From Flaveria trinervia (taxonomy: Eukaryota; Streptophyta; Magnoliopsida; Asterales; Asteraceae): DNA of 64,000 nt. A program made the translations under genes and the position numbers. The stretch spans positions 37,994,503-38,058,502 of the forward strand of contig CM046454.1 in the NCBI GenBank assembly GCA_025506515.1, written 5' to 3'. Within the stretch, counting starts at the first letter, position 1. The number at the start of each line of letters is the position of its first letter. The notes beneath the pieces are model-generated. The model had not been told where the DNA came from. It saw only the letters and a list, made by a program, of their open reading frames with translations, and ran no database searches. Positions 42,225 through 53,461 of the stretch are shown piece after piece.

Positions 42225-43679
42225 TGTAACACCCGGATATTTTCTTTGAAGCCGACGAAAGAAGAAAAAGAAATAAAGTCCAAAGTCGGGGGACCAAACT
42301 CACCAATGAGAGAAAGTTGGGTGAGTGGGGGTATTTAAAGGTAGAGGGTAGCCCTTACCCTCTCCCCACATCCACAAATCAGCCAAAAGAGAGAAAAGAA
42401 GAGAGAAAAAGGGAGAAAAGTAGAGAGCAAAATCATGGTGTAGTTGGTGTAATCGAAGCTCTTCTCATTGTGGTCATTTGTGTGAGTTCTAGGACCCCTC
42501 TTTACATGTTTTTGAATGATTTTGGGGCTGGAACACATCTGAAAATCGGGTTTTGAGTGTGTGTGTGTGTGTGTGTGTTTGACCCGTTTATGTATGTGTG
42601 GGTATGTGTATGATTCATTTGGGTCTTGCTTTTGAGCTTGTGTGTTCTTGAATGGTGTTGTGGTATGTATTCCTAAGGTTTAGGATGGTCGATTTGGGCT
42701 TAGAATGGGTTTGGATGAGCTTGGAGGTCGAAAATGGCAGATTGGGTTCGGGATGAACTGCATTCTGCATCAGCTAGGGTTAGGCGACCGAGTGGAGACC
42801 ATACAGGTGATTGAGGTTCATTCGCACGATTGAGGGTTCATTCGCACGACTGAGAGCCCATTCGCATAAATGCTCATCCGCATTAAGTTCCATCCGCATT
42901 AGTTCCATTCGCATGGGACTCATCCGCATTGAGTCCATTCGCATTAGTTTCATTCGCACGATTGGGTGTTCATTCGCATAGGTGTTCATCTATATTGGTC
43001 CAATCGCATGATGTTCAGTCGCCTGGAGGCCATGCGACTGAACGGTGTCCATACGCCCTAGTAGGGCTGGTGTGCCCGAGGAAATGTAGTTTAATTGCTA
43101 ACTTTTGGGGGAAAGTGCATATGTAAGTTTTGACGTGGGAAGTTCCCGTAAGTTCACGTAAGATGACTGTTTAGGCCTTAGAGAGTATGTTGGGCATGAT
43201 GATGATGATGTTGCATGATTATGCATGATGTATGTTTGATGTTGCCCTGTATAATGATGTTGGTTGTGTATGTTATGTTCCTTATTATGATGTATATTTA
43301 TCTTTCCTGTGGCTTTACGTGTTATGTTAATGAATAAAATGAAAGTATTACGTAACGTAAAGTGAAAGATAAAGAAAAGAGGAACATGAAGGAAGAATGC
43401 ATGCATTAATAAATGATGTAAGTAAAGAAAGTCTTGCAAGTCTTGTATGTCGGGACACACCATTAAAAGGTGTTAGCCTAACGGTGTGCGGGTTCGCTAC
43501 CCCGGGAGGATGCACATTGGGGTCTTTCTTTGTGATTGACCATTTGTATAGAACCATTGCTGCATACCCTAGGTACTGTGACCAGAGGTGCGATGCACCG
43601 TTATAGCTGGCCTATGATAGGCCTAGGTCCAGTACCAGGAATAGAAGGGTATTGTACGTGGCATTAGTACACCTAAACT
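42225..43679 (+). repeat. GypC 3' LTR, truncated
   Basis: It matches 32633-34096 of the 5' LTR with scattered changes, an 18-bp deletion near 42418 and a longer (TG)n near 42557. The last 600 bp are missing, because GypD starts at 43680. The missing part may lie beyond the gap. Confidence 0.87.
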
Positions 43680-44364
43680 TGTAACACCCAGATCTTTCAT
43701 TTATTTAAATAAAGAGAGAATAAAGTGAAGAAAAAGGGGGAAAAGATATTTTACCCAAGTTGAAGGATAAAAAGTGCCAAAAGGACAAAAAGGGTTGAAA
43801 AGTTGGTGTAAAGTGGGCATGGCCGCCCACTACTTTCCCACAACTCTCAATTCAACAGAATTCTAGAGAGAGAAAGTGCAGAATTCGGATTTTGGAAGAA
43901 ACAGGGCTGAAGAAGTGAATTCAGGTAAGAAACCCGAAATTTTAAGTGTTTGAAGCTGGCCTTATCTCGTTTGTGTGCTTATATGTCTTTGCCTGTGTTC
44001 GGGTGTGTGTTTTAGTGAGTTTTTAGGCGGTTGAACTCAAATTCAGACGAGTTGGAAGAAGTCCTGCTCAAGAGCTGTTAAGGTGAGTTCTAGAACCCCT
44101 CATTTACATGTTTTCAAACGATTTTGGGGCTGGAAATACAAATCTATATGTTTTACTGATCTGGGTTTCGGACCCGTATGTTTTTCATGCGTTTTTTACG
44201 ATGTTATGATGTTATGTGTGTTCATGTTCTTGTTATATGTTGAATTCGAGGGCTTAGAAGGTAAGATCTAAGTTTAGAGCATGAAAATAGTGGTTATAGT
44301 ATGATTTTGCAGTTTCAGTTCCGATTGGGTTAAGTTCAAAATTGGCCTAAGTGTTAGAAACCAA

Positions 44365-44770
44365 TGCGGATGAGTAATAGTCAATGTGGGTGAGCATTTG
44401 ACCAAGTCCGGACCAATGCGGATGGGAAGAGTCAATGCGGATGAGCATTTGACTAAGTCTGGACAAATGCGGCGACCCAATGCGGATGACTGTACCAATG
44501 CGGATGAGCATTTGGCTAAATATAGCCAATGCGGATGAACAAAGTAAGTCAATGCGGACGACTGTAACCAATGCGGATGAGTACAGCCAATGCGGATGAG
44601 CATTTTGCCTAAGTGTTGGCAAATGCGGATGAGTATTAGACAAATACGGATGAACAGTAACCAATGCGGATGAACAACAGCAAATGCGGATGAGCATTTT
44701 GCCTAAGTGTTGGAAAATGCGAATGAGTATTAAACAAATGCGGATGAACAGTAACCAATGCGGATGAACA
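44365..44770 (+). repeat. AATGCGGATGA word array
   Basis: AATGCGGATG and one-base variants occur about 18 times in 400 bp, separated by 8-30 bp with GAGCATTTGAC/AGTAACC spacers. It lies downstream of the LTR start, in the probable transcribed part. Confidence 0.85.
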
Positions 44771-45141
44771 CTTAGAATAATTTCAGGTTTTGAAGGAAAG
44801 GTGGAGATGTAAGCCTTGACTTGGGTGGTTCCCGAGGGTTAGGAATATGGACTTTTAAGGTCCTAGATGTTATGTTGGGCATGTATGATGTTGATGATGT
44901 TGCATGATTATGCATGATGTATGTTATAATGTATGATGCAATGTATGATGATGCATGAGTGTATGTTATGTTCCTTATTGTGATGTATGCATGTCTTCCC
45001 AAGGCTTTACGTATGAATGAATGTATGAAAGTATTATATAACGTAAAGTGGAAGATAAAGAAAGAGGAACATAATGAATGAAAGAATAAATGCATGCATT
45101 AATGAATGACGAATGAATGAAGGAAATGCTTGCAAGCATAC

Positions 45142-45337
45142 AATGAGGTGAGCAACGTGTGGTTGCAAAAGACTCGGATCACAGGCAATCATGGAGATTG
45201 CCAATGAGGTGAGCAACGTGTGGTTGCAAAAGACTCGGATCAAAGGCATCATTGAGATGGCCAGAAATGAGGTGAGCAACATGTGGTTGCAAAAGACTCG
45301 GATCACAGGAAATCATGGAGATTGCCAATAAGGTGAG
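45142..45337 (+). repeat. 61-63-bp tandem repeat at the gap edge
   Basis: Units start at 45142, 45203, 45266 and 45327 with AATGAGGTGAGCAACGTGTG (last unit cut by N). Three full units are seen; the array may continue in the gap. Confidence 0.88.
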
Positions 45338-45437
45338 NNNNNNNNNNNNNNNNNNNNNNNNNNNNNNNNNNNNNNNNNNNNNNNNNNNNNNNNNNNNNNN
45401 NNNNNNNNNNNNNNNNNNNNNNNNNNNNNNNNNNNNN
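45338..45437. other. Assembly gap (100 N)
   Basis: Exactly 100 N, the usual placeholder for unknown size. Sequence left (GypD) and right (NX3) are unrelated. Confidence 0.99.
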
Positions 45438-45890
45438 GACTCTTGGCAAGGGAAGATCGAGCATGATCTCCCCTCTCATCCGGCAGCCCTAGGGTCCCGG
45501 CACACTATCTCTAAAACCCCTAGAGAATCCCCTTTTTTCTCTACACATTGAAACTGGTATATATAGGCCTCGGCCCATATTAGATGCGACTAGGCCCATT
45601 CCTGCGATTAGACCATGCGTATGGTTCAATCGTACGACCGGACCATGCATATGGTTAAATCGTACGACTGGACCATACTTATGGTTCAGTCTGACGAATG
45701 TCCCAATCGCACCTCTCAGTCGCACGACTGGTCCATTAGCATGGCTCAGGTGTACGACTGAGTCTCATTCGCATATGCTCCTGCGAATGACTCAGTTTCA
45801 TGTGTTTACAACATATCAGGTGTATTACATTAAGCCTAGACTATTCGACAAGCGACGGACACACTATATATGACTATATATGCTCCAACA
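45438..45890 (-). repeat. NX3 3' LTR, truncated by the gap
   Basis: On the minus strand it begins TGTTGGAGCATATATAG at 45890 and runs 453 bp to the gap. About 150 bp of the expected length are missing. Confidence 0.87.
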
Positions 45891-46080
45891 AATTCCCCCT
45901 TGGACGTTGCTTGCGAATAGTAGATAACACCTCTTACAATCTTCAGTCAATGTTTGCTCTGGTTGCCAATAGAATCAAACAAAAACCATATTAGCCAACG
46001 TTGCCGATCCGTCAGGTTACTACCACATCCCTGAAAATGAATTTAGGCACAATAGCTTTCGTTTACTTTACAGAACACCA

Positions 46081-46540
46081 TCATAGCAGCAAGATTCCCC
46101 ATATGACTGATTTTTCCAGATAATGATACGAACAATTTTCCATTGCTTCAATCTTCACATAGGCTAACCTGATTAACATCATCACCTGCAGAAATTCCCC
46201 CTCACATTCAGCATATCCCAATACATAGACATTGTGCTCTCCTTGTGTCTTCACACGGTGTATTGGGCAAAAGGTTGAAGGTTCCAATCCACAGCTGACA
46301 ATATCAAACAAATCAGCATGCACGAAGATTCATCATCGGAAACCAGTTCACATCATCACTTTCTGATTGCATCTTCACTTTCTCTATACATGGATTCCCC
46401 CTAAGAATGAGAATCCTCTTTGTGCGGATAAATATAACTTGATTGGCCCATAAGTAGTCAGATGCTCCTGACCACCCCACAAAATCAGCACCAACTGCTG
46501 ACATCTTCTCTTCTCTCTTTCGTGTTCCAAATACATTCAC
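46081..46540 (-). other. NX3 short ORF 2, unknown function
   Basis: The minus frame 46540-46313 encodes MNVFGTRKREEKMSAVG, ADFVGWSGASDYLWANQVIF and IRTKRILILRGNPCIEK, ending SDDVNWFPMMNLRAC. An overlapping frame 46323-46081 encodes FDIVSCGLEPSTFCPIHRV, KTQGEHNVYVLGYAECEGE. In NX1 and NX2 the first frame has TAG where NX3 has Trp. No known domain is recognised. The two frames overlap by 11 bp and may once have been one protein. Confidence 0.4.
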
Positions 46541-46859
46541 CTATTCTGGAAGTCCGACGAATAATGGGGTACACATCGAACTTATTTGACAAAAGAACCT
46601 CAGGGTGAATATGCTTTGCTCATCTTCAAATCTGTGCAAGAAGCTGTTCCAGACTCTTTTTTTTTGGTCTGGAACAAATACGGATGAGTCAATGCGGATG
46701 GCTCATTCGTGCGATTGAACATACGACTGGTTCAGTCACACGACTAAACATACGACTGGTTCAGTCGCACGACTGAACATACGACTGGTCCAGTCGTACG
46801 AATGGTCCATTCGCATGGTCCAGTGGTACAGATGGTCCATTCGCATGGCCCAGTCGCAT

Positions 46860-47007
46860 GAAGGGTCTGCACGTAGATTTTCACATCTGCAGCCGCCAGG
46901 GCTGCCCAAAACCCTAATCTGACGAATTTGACATGAACCGAAACAAAGTAGGCATCATCAGATTTGAAAGGGTGATAGGAACGTGGTTTCGAATTCGATT
47001 TTAACAT
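46860..47007 (-). other. NX3 short ORF 1, unknown function
   Basis: From ATG 47007 the frame reads MLKSNSKPRSYHPFKSDDAY, FVSVHVKFVRLGFWAALAAA and DVKIYVQ, then continues into repeat-derived residues to 46744. The block is conserved in NX1 and NX2. AGATTAGGGTTTTGG within it resembles common plant leader sequence, so conservation at DNA level is also possible. Confidence 0.4.
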
Positions 47008-47157
47008 AGAAGCACACACGTAACAAGATTTGAGCAAAACATGAAGAACACGAAGTGGGTTTAACGTCAAGATCTGAACTTTGATCCAGAAATCAAGAGC
47101 TCGGGTTGCTAGAATGATTGTTAGATCATTCCAGCAGTAACCGGCTCTGATACCAAT

Positions 47158-47472
47158 TGTTAAGACGGTTTCTTGGATCGATAAACATCCGTGCATGTTC
47201 TTGACGGAAGGATAAACAACATCAAACCAAAAGTCAAAGAATAATACAAACTATAATTGAATGGTTTCATTGATAAAACCTAACGATTACAAGCTCGTTA
47301 CAACATAAGAATCAAGACTCTTGGTAAGGGGAAGATCGAGCATGATCTCCCCTCTTATTTGGCAGCCCTAGGCTCCCGGGCACACTCTCTCTAAAACCCT
47401 TAGAGAATCTCCTTTTTTCTCTACACATTGAAACTGGTACATATAGGCCTCGGCCCATATTAGATGCGACTA
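47158..47472 (-). repeat. NX3 5' LTR, 3' half only
   Basis: The minus strand ends ...CGTCTTAACA at 47158 next to the PBS. The left (5') half of the LTR is missing; at about 47472 the sequence turns into the opposite NX4 half. Confidence 0.82.
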
Positions 47473-47839
47473 GGTCCAGTAATACGATTGAACCATACGC
47501 ATGGTCTAATCGCACGAATGGGCCTAGTCGCATCTAATATGGGCCGAGGCCTATATATACCGGTTTCAATGTGTAGAGAAAAAAGGGGATTCTCTAAGGG
47601 TTTTAGAGAGAGTGTGCCCGGGAGCCTAGGGTTGCCGGATGAGAGGGGAGATCATGCTCGATCTTCCCTTTGCCAAGAGTCTTGATTCTTATGTTGTAAC
47701 GAGCTTGTAATCGTTAGGTTTTATCAATGAAACCATTCAATTATCATTTGTATTATTGTTTGACTTTTGGTTTGATGTTGTTTATCCTTCCGTCAAGAAC
47801 ATGCTCAGATGTTTATCGATCCAAGAAACCATCTTAACA
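47473..47839 (+). repeat. NX4: NX LTR 3' half, plus strand
   Basis: It starts inside the U3 words (ATACGATTGAACCATACGCA) and ends CCATCTTAACA at 47839. It mirrors 47158-47472 and forms a long inverted repeat with it. No PBS or internal region follows; the next base enters a gag-like ORF. Confidence 0.82.
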
Positions 47840-48081
47840 ATAGAGCTCCTGATGCTGTACGACTCATGAGAGCGGTCAACCGATGCTCCCTCCCAGAAGG
47901 CCTGCTGGATAGACTTGTAGGGAGTGCATGGTGTAGATATCACCTTGTGGATCCTGGATCGCTTAAGGAAAGCGATGATCCCTGCAAACTTGGCACCATT
48001 CCGAGTCATGGAATCTAAATGAGCATAGATGTTGCGCTTGGGGTTGATGGACCACCTGACAGCCATCAATATGTAACACAA
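47840..48081 (-). pseudogene. Gag-like ORF fragment of an unclassified element
   Basis: The minus frame gives MAVRWSINPKRNIYAHLDSM (ATG near 48066), TRNGAKFAGIIAFLKRSRIH, KVISTPCTPYKSIQQAFWEG and ASVDRSHES before NX4 interrupts it. The style (a short alpha-helical N-terminus with an ...SIQQAFWEGASV motif) recalls gag-like proteins of large non-autonomous plant retroelements, but this is a memory-based impression and not a domain match. Only about 75 residues remain. Function and element are unassigned. Confidence 0.35.
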
Positions 48082-49370
48082 TACACGTAGACATTAGATA
48101 ACCACATGACACAAATCAGATCTAAATAACTTGGTTGAATTCATTCTGGTTCATTCATGCGATTGAACCATTCGACTGTGTTTAGTCGGTTGACTTGGCA
48201 TGCGACTGGATTCAGTCGGGTGACTGAGCAGGCGACTGGGTTCAATCAATTGACTGAGCCAGCGATTGGTTTAGTCGACTGACTGAGCTTATTCGTATGA
48301 TCCATTTGGCCAATTGAGCCATTCGACCAGCTTAATCATGCGATTGGAGTTCATCCTGGTGTCCAATGACCCACTGTTCGGTCAACTGAGATTCGAAAAT
48401 GAACCAATTCTTGAAATTAGATGTCGTGTAATGGTTCTTTAGACTCGCATTCCTTATACTAATAACCTAATATCCTTTATTTCAACATTTACTTGGTTTA
48501 GTTAGGTTATTAGTTCATTTAAAGTCTCGGGTCTTTTTAGGGTCAATTTCTTGATTTTAGAGTCTAATCAATAGAGTTTTTGGCAAGTTCACATTGTATT
48601 TTACCTGTATAAACAACAATGAACATCAAAGGATCAGAATAAGCAAGCAAATTTGGTCAGAGGGAATTTTGGCAGAGTAACGATAGGCTGTGTGATTTTA
48701 GGGCGATCGGGGGTGTTGAGTTGAATGCGATCGACTGTGGCCCTATTTATACTGAATCTGATTTCAATCGGCCGACTGGACCCATTCGCTCGGTTCATTT
48801 TGGCGAATGGACCTCAGTCGTGCAATTGGCTCAGTCGATCACATTTAGTCGGCCGACTGGATTTCAGTCGGGCGACTGACTTATTCACACAGTTCCATTT
48901 GGTCAACAGGCTCATTCTGATAAGCCATTCGGTGAATGGTTCATACTCATGTGCCATTAGGCTGTTCAGTGCATGAGTATGGTCCATTCGTACGGTTGGT
49001 CCATACCCATGGTCCAGTTGTGCGATTGGATCATACTCATGATTTTGACTTTATGACCATTTCTCACTAAAACCCTTTTTAACTTTTGATTAAACTTTAT
49101 GAGCATTTGATCATCTCAAATATGATCATTTTAACTTTAAAACTTATGACCACTTCAGACGTGATCCTTTTAAGCAATTTGTCACCTCACATGACTGATT
49201 TTACCTTTGAAAACACGTGTGGTTACCTCAGACATGACCCTTTTAGATGATTAACTCCCCTAATGAATTCCATGGTGTAGTCCGATATCAAACAAACTAA
49301 ATTGACTAAATTTAAACAAAATAAAATACTTAAACTGAAATACAAAACTAAAACTTGTTTTTGACGTTTT
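48082..49370 (-). other. Leader or LTR-like region with CATTCG/GCGACTG word clusters
   Basis: Word clusters lie at 48146-48360 and 48765-49035. Between them, a minus-strand TATA-like motif (CAGTATAAATAGGGCC, near 48741-48756) sits where an LTR promoter would be. I could not find a primer-binding site or LTR ends, so the element is unassigned. Confidence 0.35.
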
Positions 49371-50366
49371 GTGTTAGGTGTAAATCCTAAGATATTAATA
49401 TAATGGATTCGGTTTAGGAATAGGCAGCTTCAATTTGTTTTGACCATAAATGGACCAATTCAATTTGGAATCATACAGGCAAGTTAAATCATTTGGGACA
49501 TGTTATCAACACCTTTTGATGCTCAATTCTTGTTTTTCATCTAGAGTCGTTAGCAAGTTTAGGAAATCATACTAGTACTATTAGATCCCCACATTGATTT
49601 GGACTTTCAAGAATTGTAGCCATGATGATTGTCAGTATACTGGTCCTCTTAAATCCATACACAGACTTTTGACACAGATTGGTGATAGTTTAAGGTTTGA
49701 TTATTTCAACAAGCATTTGTGGATCCCACACTTATATGATAATCAACATTCCTCAGGAGATTTTTGAGCGGTCTTAGGGTAGTTTTCAATAAGAAACTAT
49801 TCTTAGAACTTTTAGAGAGAAGGCAAGCCTCAGGTCAGTGCCACCGCACAACAAAAAGGCGGCAAACAATAATGAAGTCAAGAATATATAGGTTATGCTT
49901 ATCCTCAGGTCAGTGCCACCACACAGCAGGGAGGCACATAACCTATCTTCTTGTTTGAGCAATTTTAATCTTTTTGCACAGTTCTCACCAACAACATAAG
50001 TTATTACTTTGATTGCTTTTGCTCATATTTTGGTCTTACGCACACATTTGTGGTGTTTATTCTGCTCATCACCCCTTATTGGAATATTTTGATTGTGTTA
50101 AATAGGGATAAGATGTTAACCCACACCTTGTTGAATAACTTAGTATGTTCTTGAGATCACCAACAAGGTCTAATCATCTGTTGTGTTGAATCTACCGACA
50201 TATCATCTTTGTGTTACCTTAGTAGTAGCTAGTTTTACCATCATTTTTCCTTTTATATTGCCCAGACTTCACAGACTTATACTTTAAACTTTGCATGTTA
50301 TTTTATATAAACTTTTAAAGTCCCAAGTGATTTGTACCTGTGTACTATCATTTTCCAAAGTCATTG
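49371..50366 (+). repeat. Possible LTR of another copia-like element, plus strand
   Basis: The segment could begin TGTTAGGTGTAAATCC and end TTTTCCAAAGTCA, since TTGGTATCACAG (50371-50382) follows like a primer-binding site. It includes a duplicated CCTCAGGTCAGTGCCACC (near 49829 and 49902). No partner LTR is in the window, so this is tentative. Confidence 0.35.
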
Positions 50367-50382
50367 AATTGGTATCACAGAT

Positions 50383-50590
50383 ACGATCTACATTCTATCA
50401 GCTAGCCTCTCCTCCTCCCTCGTTTTTTATATATATAATGTTACTAACTAACCTATTCTTCCCCTAAAATTCTAAAACCGTAACCGATTTACGCTTTTTA
50501 GGATTTTAATAGGCATTCAAATAACATAAATTTAATTAAGCTACTTAAACAAAGAAATAAATAAAAATAAAAAAATAAAAATTAAAAGAA
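50383..50590. other. AT-rich spacer, probably CopC 3' tail
   Basis: No gene was seen. The CopC 3' LTR expected in this area is not present. Confidence 0.3.
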
Positions 50591-50599
50591 AAATGGACA

Positions 50600-50965
50600 A
50601 TACGCATCAGACTACACATGGTCATCATTAGGAATACATCACTTTTCTTTTTAACACCGTTGACCTCTAACAGATATACAAAACGTGGTTTATCAAAAGC
50701 CTTGTATCGAGGTCAGCGCGTTGAAAATCAGTATTTATTTTAATCACATGGATTAGGTTCTTTTCAAAGCAATCACGTATAAAGTGATATTTTATGGCGA
50801 TGTGTTTGGTCTTAGGATGTTGGACCGGATTTTTAGTTACTGCAATCACACCAGAGTTATCAAAAAAATAAGAGTAGAAGAGAATTTCAAACCGTAGTCC
50901 CGCATTTGCTGTTGAATCCAAATGATTTGTAAACAGCAACTTGCAGCAGCAACGTATTCGGCTTC
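50600..50965 (-). pseudogene. CopC RNase H
   Basis: AEYVAAASCCLQII-like residues (near 50930-50965) are followed by DNSGVIAVTKNPVQHPKTKH, IAIKYHFIRDCFEKNLIHV and KINTDFQRADL. A shift then breaks the usual TKAFDKPRF end, which is still visible in another frame near 50680-50700. Confidence 0.78.
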
Positions 50966-52456
50966 TCAGGTTGACAAAGCAACCGAGGTCTGCTTCTTAC
51001 ACTGCGAGATCACTAATCTCCTCCTAGAGAATTGACATCCCGCTGATGTAGACTTGTAGTTCATTATGCAGCCACCGTAATCCGAGTCACTATATGCTGG
51101 CAGCTCGAAGTCATCGTCATGAGGATACCACAACCCAAGTGTTGGAGTACCCTTCACATAACAAAAGGTCTTTTTGACCCCTATTAGATGGTTAACTTTT
51201 GGCTTTGCCTGATATCTTGAACATAAACATGTCACATACATGATATCAAGTCTTGAGGCAGTGAGGTACATGAGAGATCCAATCATTCCTCGGTACATTG
51301 TGGCATCGACCAGATCATCATTCTTGTCGGGTGCTACATCATGGTTTGTAGCAAGCGGAGTCCCCGCTGCGGAAGCATTCTCCATGTCAAACCGAATGAG
51401 GATATCTCCTACATACTTGGTCTGATGTAAGAAAATCCCTTTTGGTGTCTGATCCACCTGTAACCCGAGAAAGAATTTCGTCTCTCCCATGGCACTCATT
51501 TCAAACTCAGCCTTCATTACTGGTTCAAATTCTTTACATAGATCTTCGTTCTTTGAGCCGAAGATTATGTCATCTACATAGATTTGGACTAGCAGTAAAT
51601 CTCCATCTTTTTTCTTTTATGAACAGTGTACAATCAATGACACCTCTGCAAAAACCGTGTTTCACAAGGTGAGTCGAGAGTTTCTCATACGAGGCTCAGG
51701 AGCTTGATGAAGCCCATATAGAGCCTTGTCAAGTTTGTAAACTCTATCCCGATGATATGGATCCTCAAATCCCTCGGGTTGACTGACGTACACTGTCTCT
51801 CTGATTTCACCATGAAGGAATGCACTCTTGACATCAAGTTGCTAAATTTTAATCTTCATATACGATGCGTAGGCGAGGAAGATACGAATTGTTTCCATTA
51901 TTGCCACGGGTGCAAACACTTCATTGTAGTCAATGCCCTCAACTTGTCAGAATCCTTGAACAACAAGTCGAGCCTTGTTTATGATGATCACGCCTTGATC
52001 ATCTTTCTAGCATTTCAAGACCCATTTTGTGCCAATGACCTTAGCACCTTTAGGTCTATCCACCAGAGTCCATACACCTAACTTCTTGAACTGAAGAAGT
52101 TCTTCTTACATGGCACTCACCCATGCCTCATCATTCAGGGCTTCACTAACATACTTTGGCTCAAACTGAGACACAAAGCAACGATATGCACCATTATAAA
52201 GATAGCCCTTTTCCGTCACCGAGGCATAATCAGCTGAATACAACTGATTTCTGGTCTGAACTCCTAATCTCACATCTCCAATGACATTCTCCAATGGATG
52301 ATACACATTTAGTCGTGATCCGGGAGTGGTTGGAACAACTACCTCATAATCAAGATTATGAACATTCGGTTCAGTATCTGAGGCAGTAGGAGTCTGAGGT
52401 TCCGAAGACACAGAGGCATCAATGTCAGATTCTTGTGGACTATCGGTAAGGGGAAC
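50966..52456 (-). pseudogene. CopC reverse transcriptase
   Basis: The RT N-terminus (CFVSQFEPKYVSEALNDEAW) lies at 52106-52411. The palm contains LLVQIYVDDIIFG with both catalytic aspartates near 51570-51590, then MSAMGETKFFLGLQVDQ, GIFLHQTKYVGDILIRF and YRGMIGSLMYLTASRLDIMY. The last 183 codons are open (50966-51517). Frameshifts between 51600 and 52100 separate the halves. Confidence 0.83.
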
Positions 52457-53460
52457 CTATTGCTCCTGGTTGTTCTGATCAGTCTTCATAGCTTCTTCAT
52501 CAGAGGAAGAGTCATTATCTTCAAGTGCTCTCGCTGAGTTGTAAGATGAATCTCCTTGTAGTCCAGATGATGTAGATTCCTGAGCTGGTGTGTTTAGAAC
52601 ATCATACATCATCTTTGTAGCTAAGTCATCATCAGAAGTGGAGAGTGGTATGTTGAAGGACTTGAAGAATCCATCAAATTCGAAAAAGAAGGCGGGTCCT
52701 TTTCTAGCAGGTGGTGTGGTGGATCTCTGAACATTAACATTACACCACACTTCTACCTGACCTGTTGAGTTGTTGTAGACTTTCTTGTTCGGTATGTTGT
52801 ATCCTAGAAAAGATACCTTCATTAGCCTTCTTGCTGAATTTTCCCTCCTGAGTGTTCTTCAGTAGTAGCTCGTAACACGTCTTTCCATGGCGTTTAACTA
52901 CCAAGACCCCACTTAGCGTATAACATGCATTTGCAACTGCTTCATTCCAGAATTGGATAGGCAGTTTTGAGTCTGCTAGCATCGTCCATGCTGTCTCTAT
53001 CAAGCTGCGATTCTTCCTTTCAGCAACGCTGTTCATCTGAGGAGTGTTAGCAGAAGTGAACCGATGCACAATTCCCTTTTCCTTGCAGTAAGCCTCCATC
53101 CATTGATTCTTGAACTCGGTTCCGTTGTCTGAACTCACTTGACGTACCTTCAACTTATATAGAGACTCTAGAGTAGTTACTAATTCCTTGAATGACTCAA
53201 ATGTTTCTCATTTGGATTCAGAAACATCACCCAAGTGAATCTTGAGTAGTCATCAGTAACTACATAGCAGTACAAGTCGCCTGTGATGCTTCTTGTACTG
53301 ACTGGACCAAACAGATCCATGTGAAGAAGTTCAAGAGGAAGTTCGATAAAGTGAACTTTCTTTTCCTTATGAGACTTCTTCGTCTGTTTGCCCTTCTTGC
53401 ACGCAACACAGAAATCCGAAAGTTGGAAGTTTTTGACGTTAAGTCCTCTCACTAGATCAT
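52457..53460 (-). pseudogene. CopC integrase and linker
   Basis: LLHMDLFGPVSTRSITGD (first Asp) leads to VVTDDYSRFTWVMF, then VRQVSSDNGTEFKNQ (second Asp) and FTSANTPQMNSVAERKNRS (Glu). NSVAER replaces the common NGVAER. TCYELLLKNT and VSFLGYNIPNKKVYN mark the C-terminal part, followed by a low-complexity linker (52457-52700). Two frameshifts are seen near 53170 and 52850. Confidence 0.82.
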
Positions 53461-53461
53461 T

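Larger units (their letters stand above)
32633..43679 (+). mobile_element. GypC: Tekay/Del-like Ty3/gypsy element with NX2 inserted, 3' LTR truncated
   Basis: Order on the plus strand: LTR 32633-34688, PBS 34692-34704, gag, protease, RT, RNase H, integrase, NX2 insertion, rest of integrase with chromodomain-like tail, purine tract, 3' LTR from 42225. The 3' LTR stops at 43679, where GypD begins. RT and integrase residues match the Tekay/Del group of plant chromoviruses. Stops and frameshifts break gag, protease and integrase; RT is open over 306 codons. LTR ends differ by several percent in the first 150 bp. Confidence 0.88.
43680..45337 (+). repeat. GypD: gypsy-type LTR running into the assembly gap
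   Basis: It begins TGTAACACCCAG and shares the GypC layout: AAGGTGAGTTCTAG (44079-44092), GGGGCTGGAAAT, then ATG-rich repeats. An array of AATGCGGATGA words fills 44365-44770. The end has a 61-63-bp tandem (45142-45337). Neither LTR end nor internal region is visible. It interrupts the GypC 3' LTR after AAACT (43675-43679). Confidence 0.75.
45438..47472 (-). mobile_element. NX3: non-autonomous LTR element, minus strand, 3' LTR cut by gap
   Basis: On the minus strand: partial 5' LTR (47472-47158), PBS ATTGGTATCAGAGCC (47157-47143), short ORFs, tract AAGGGGGAATT, then 3' LTR from 45890 down to the gap. The LTR ends in CTTAACA rather than CTTCACA. NX3 has the least damaged ORF 2 of the three copies. 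The 5' half of its 5' LTR is missing at the inverted junction with NX4. Confidence 0.87.

Noticed and set aside
44365..44770. Regularly spaced repeats reminiscent of a CRISPR array
   Set aside because: Spacing is irregular (8-30 bp), units are only 10-11 bp, spacers are repeated, and the context is a plant LTR.
52140..52200. Idea that the window carries a complete autonomous copia (CopC)
   Set aside because: An early gag stop, several frameshifts and the lack of a 3' LTR rule out an intact element despite intact DSG and YVDD motifs.
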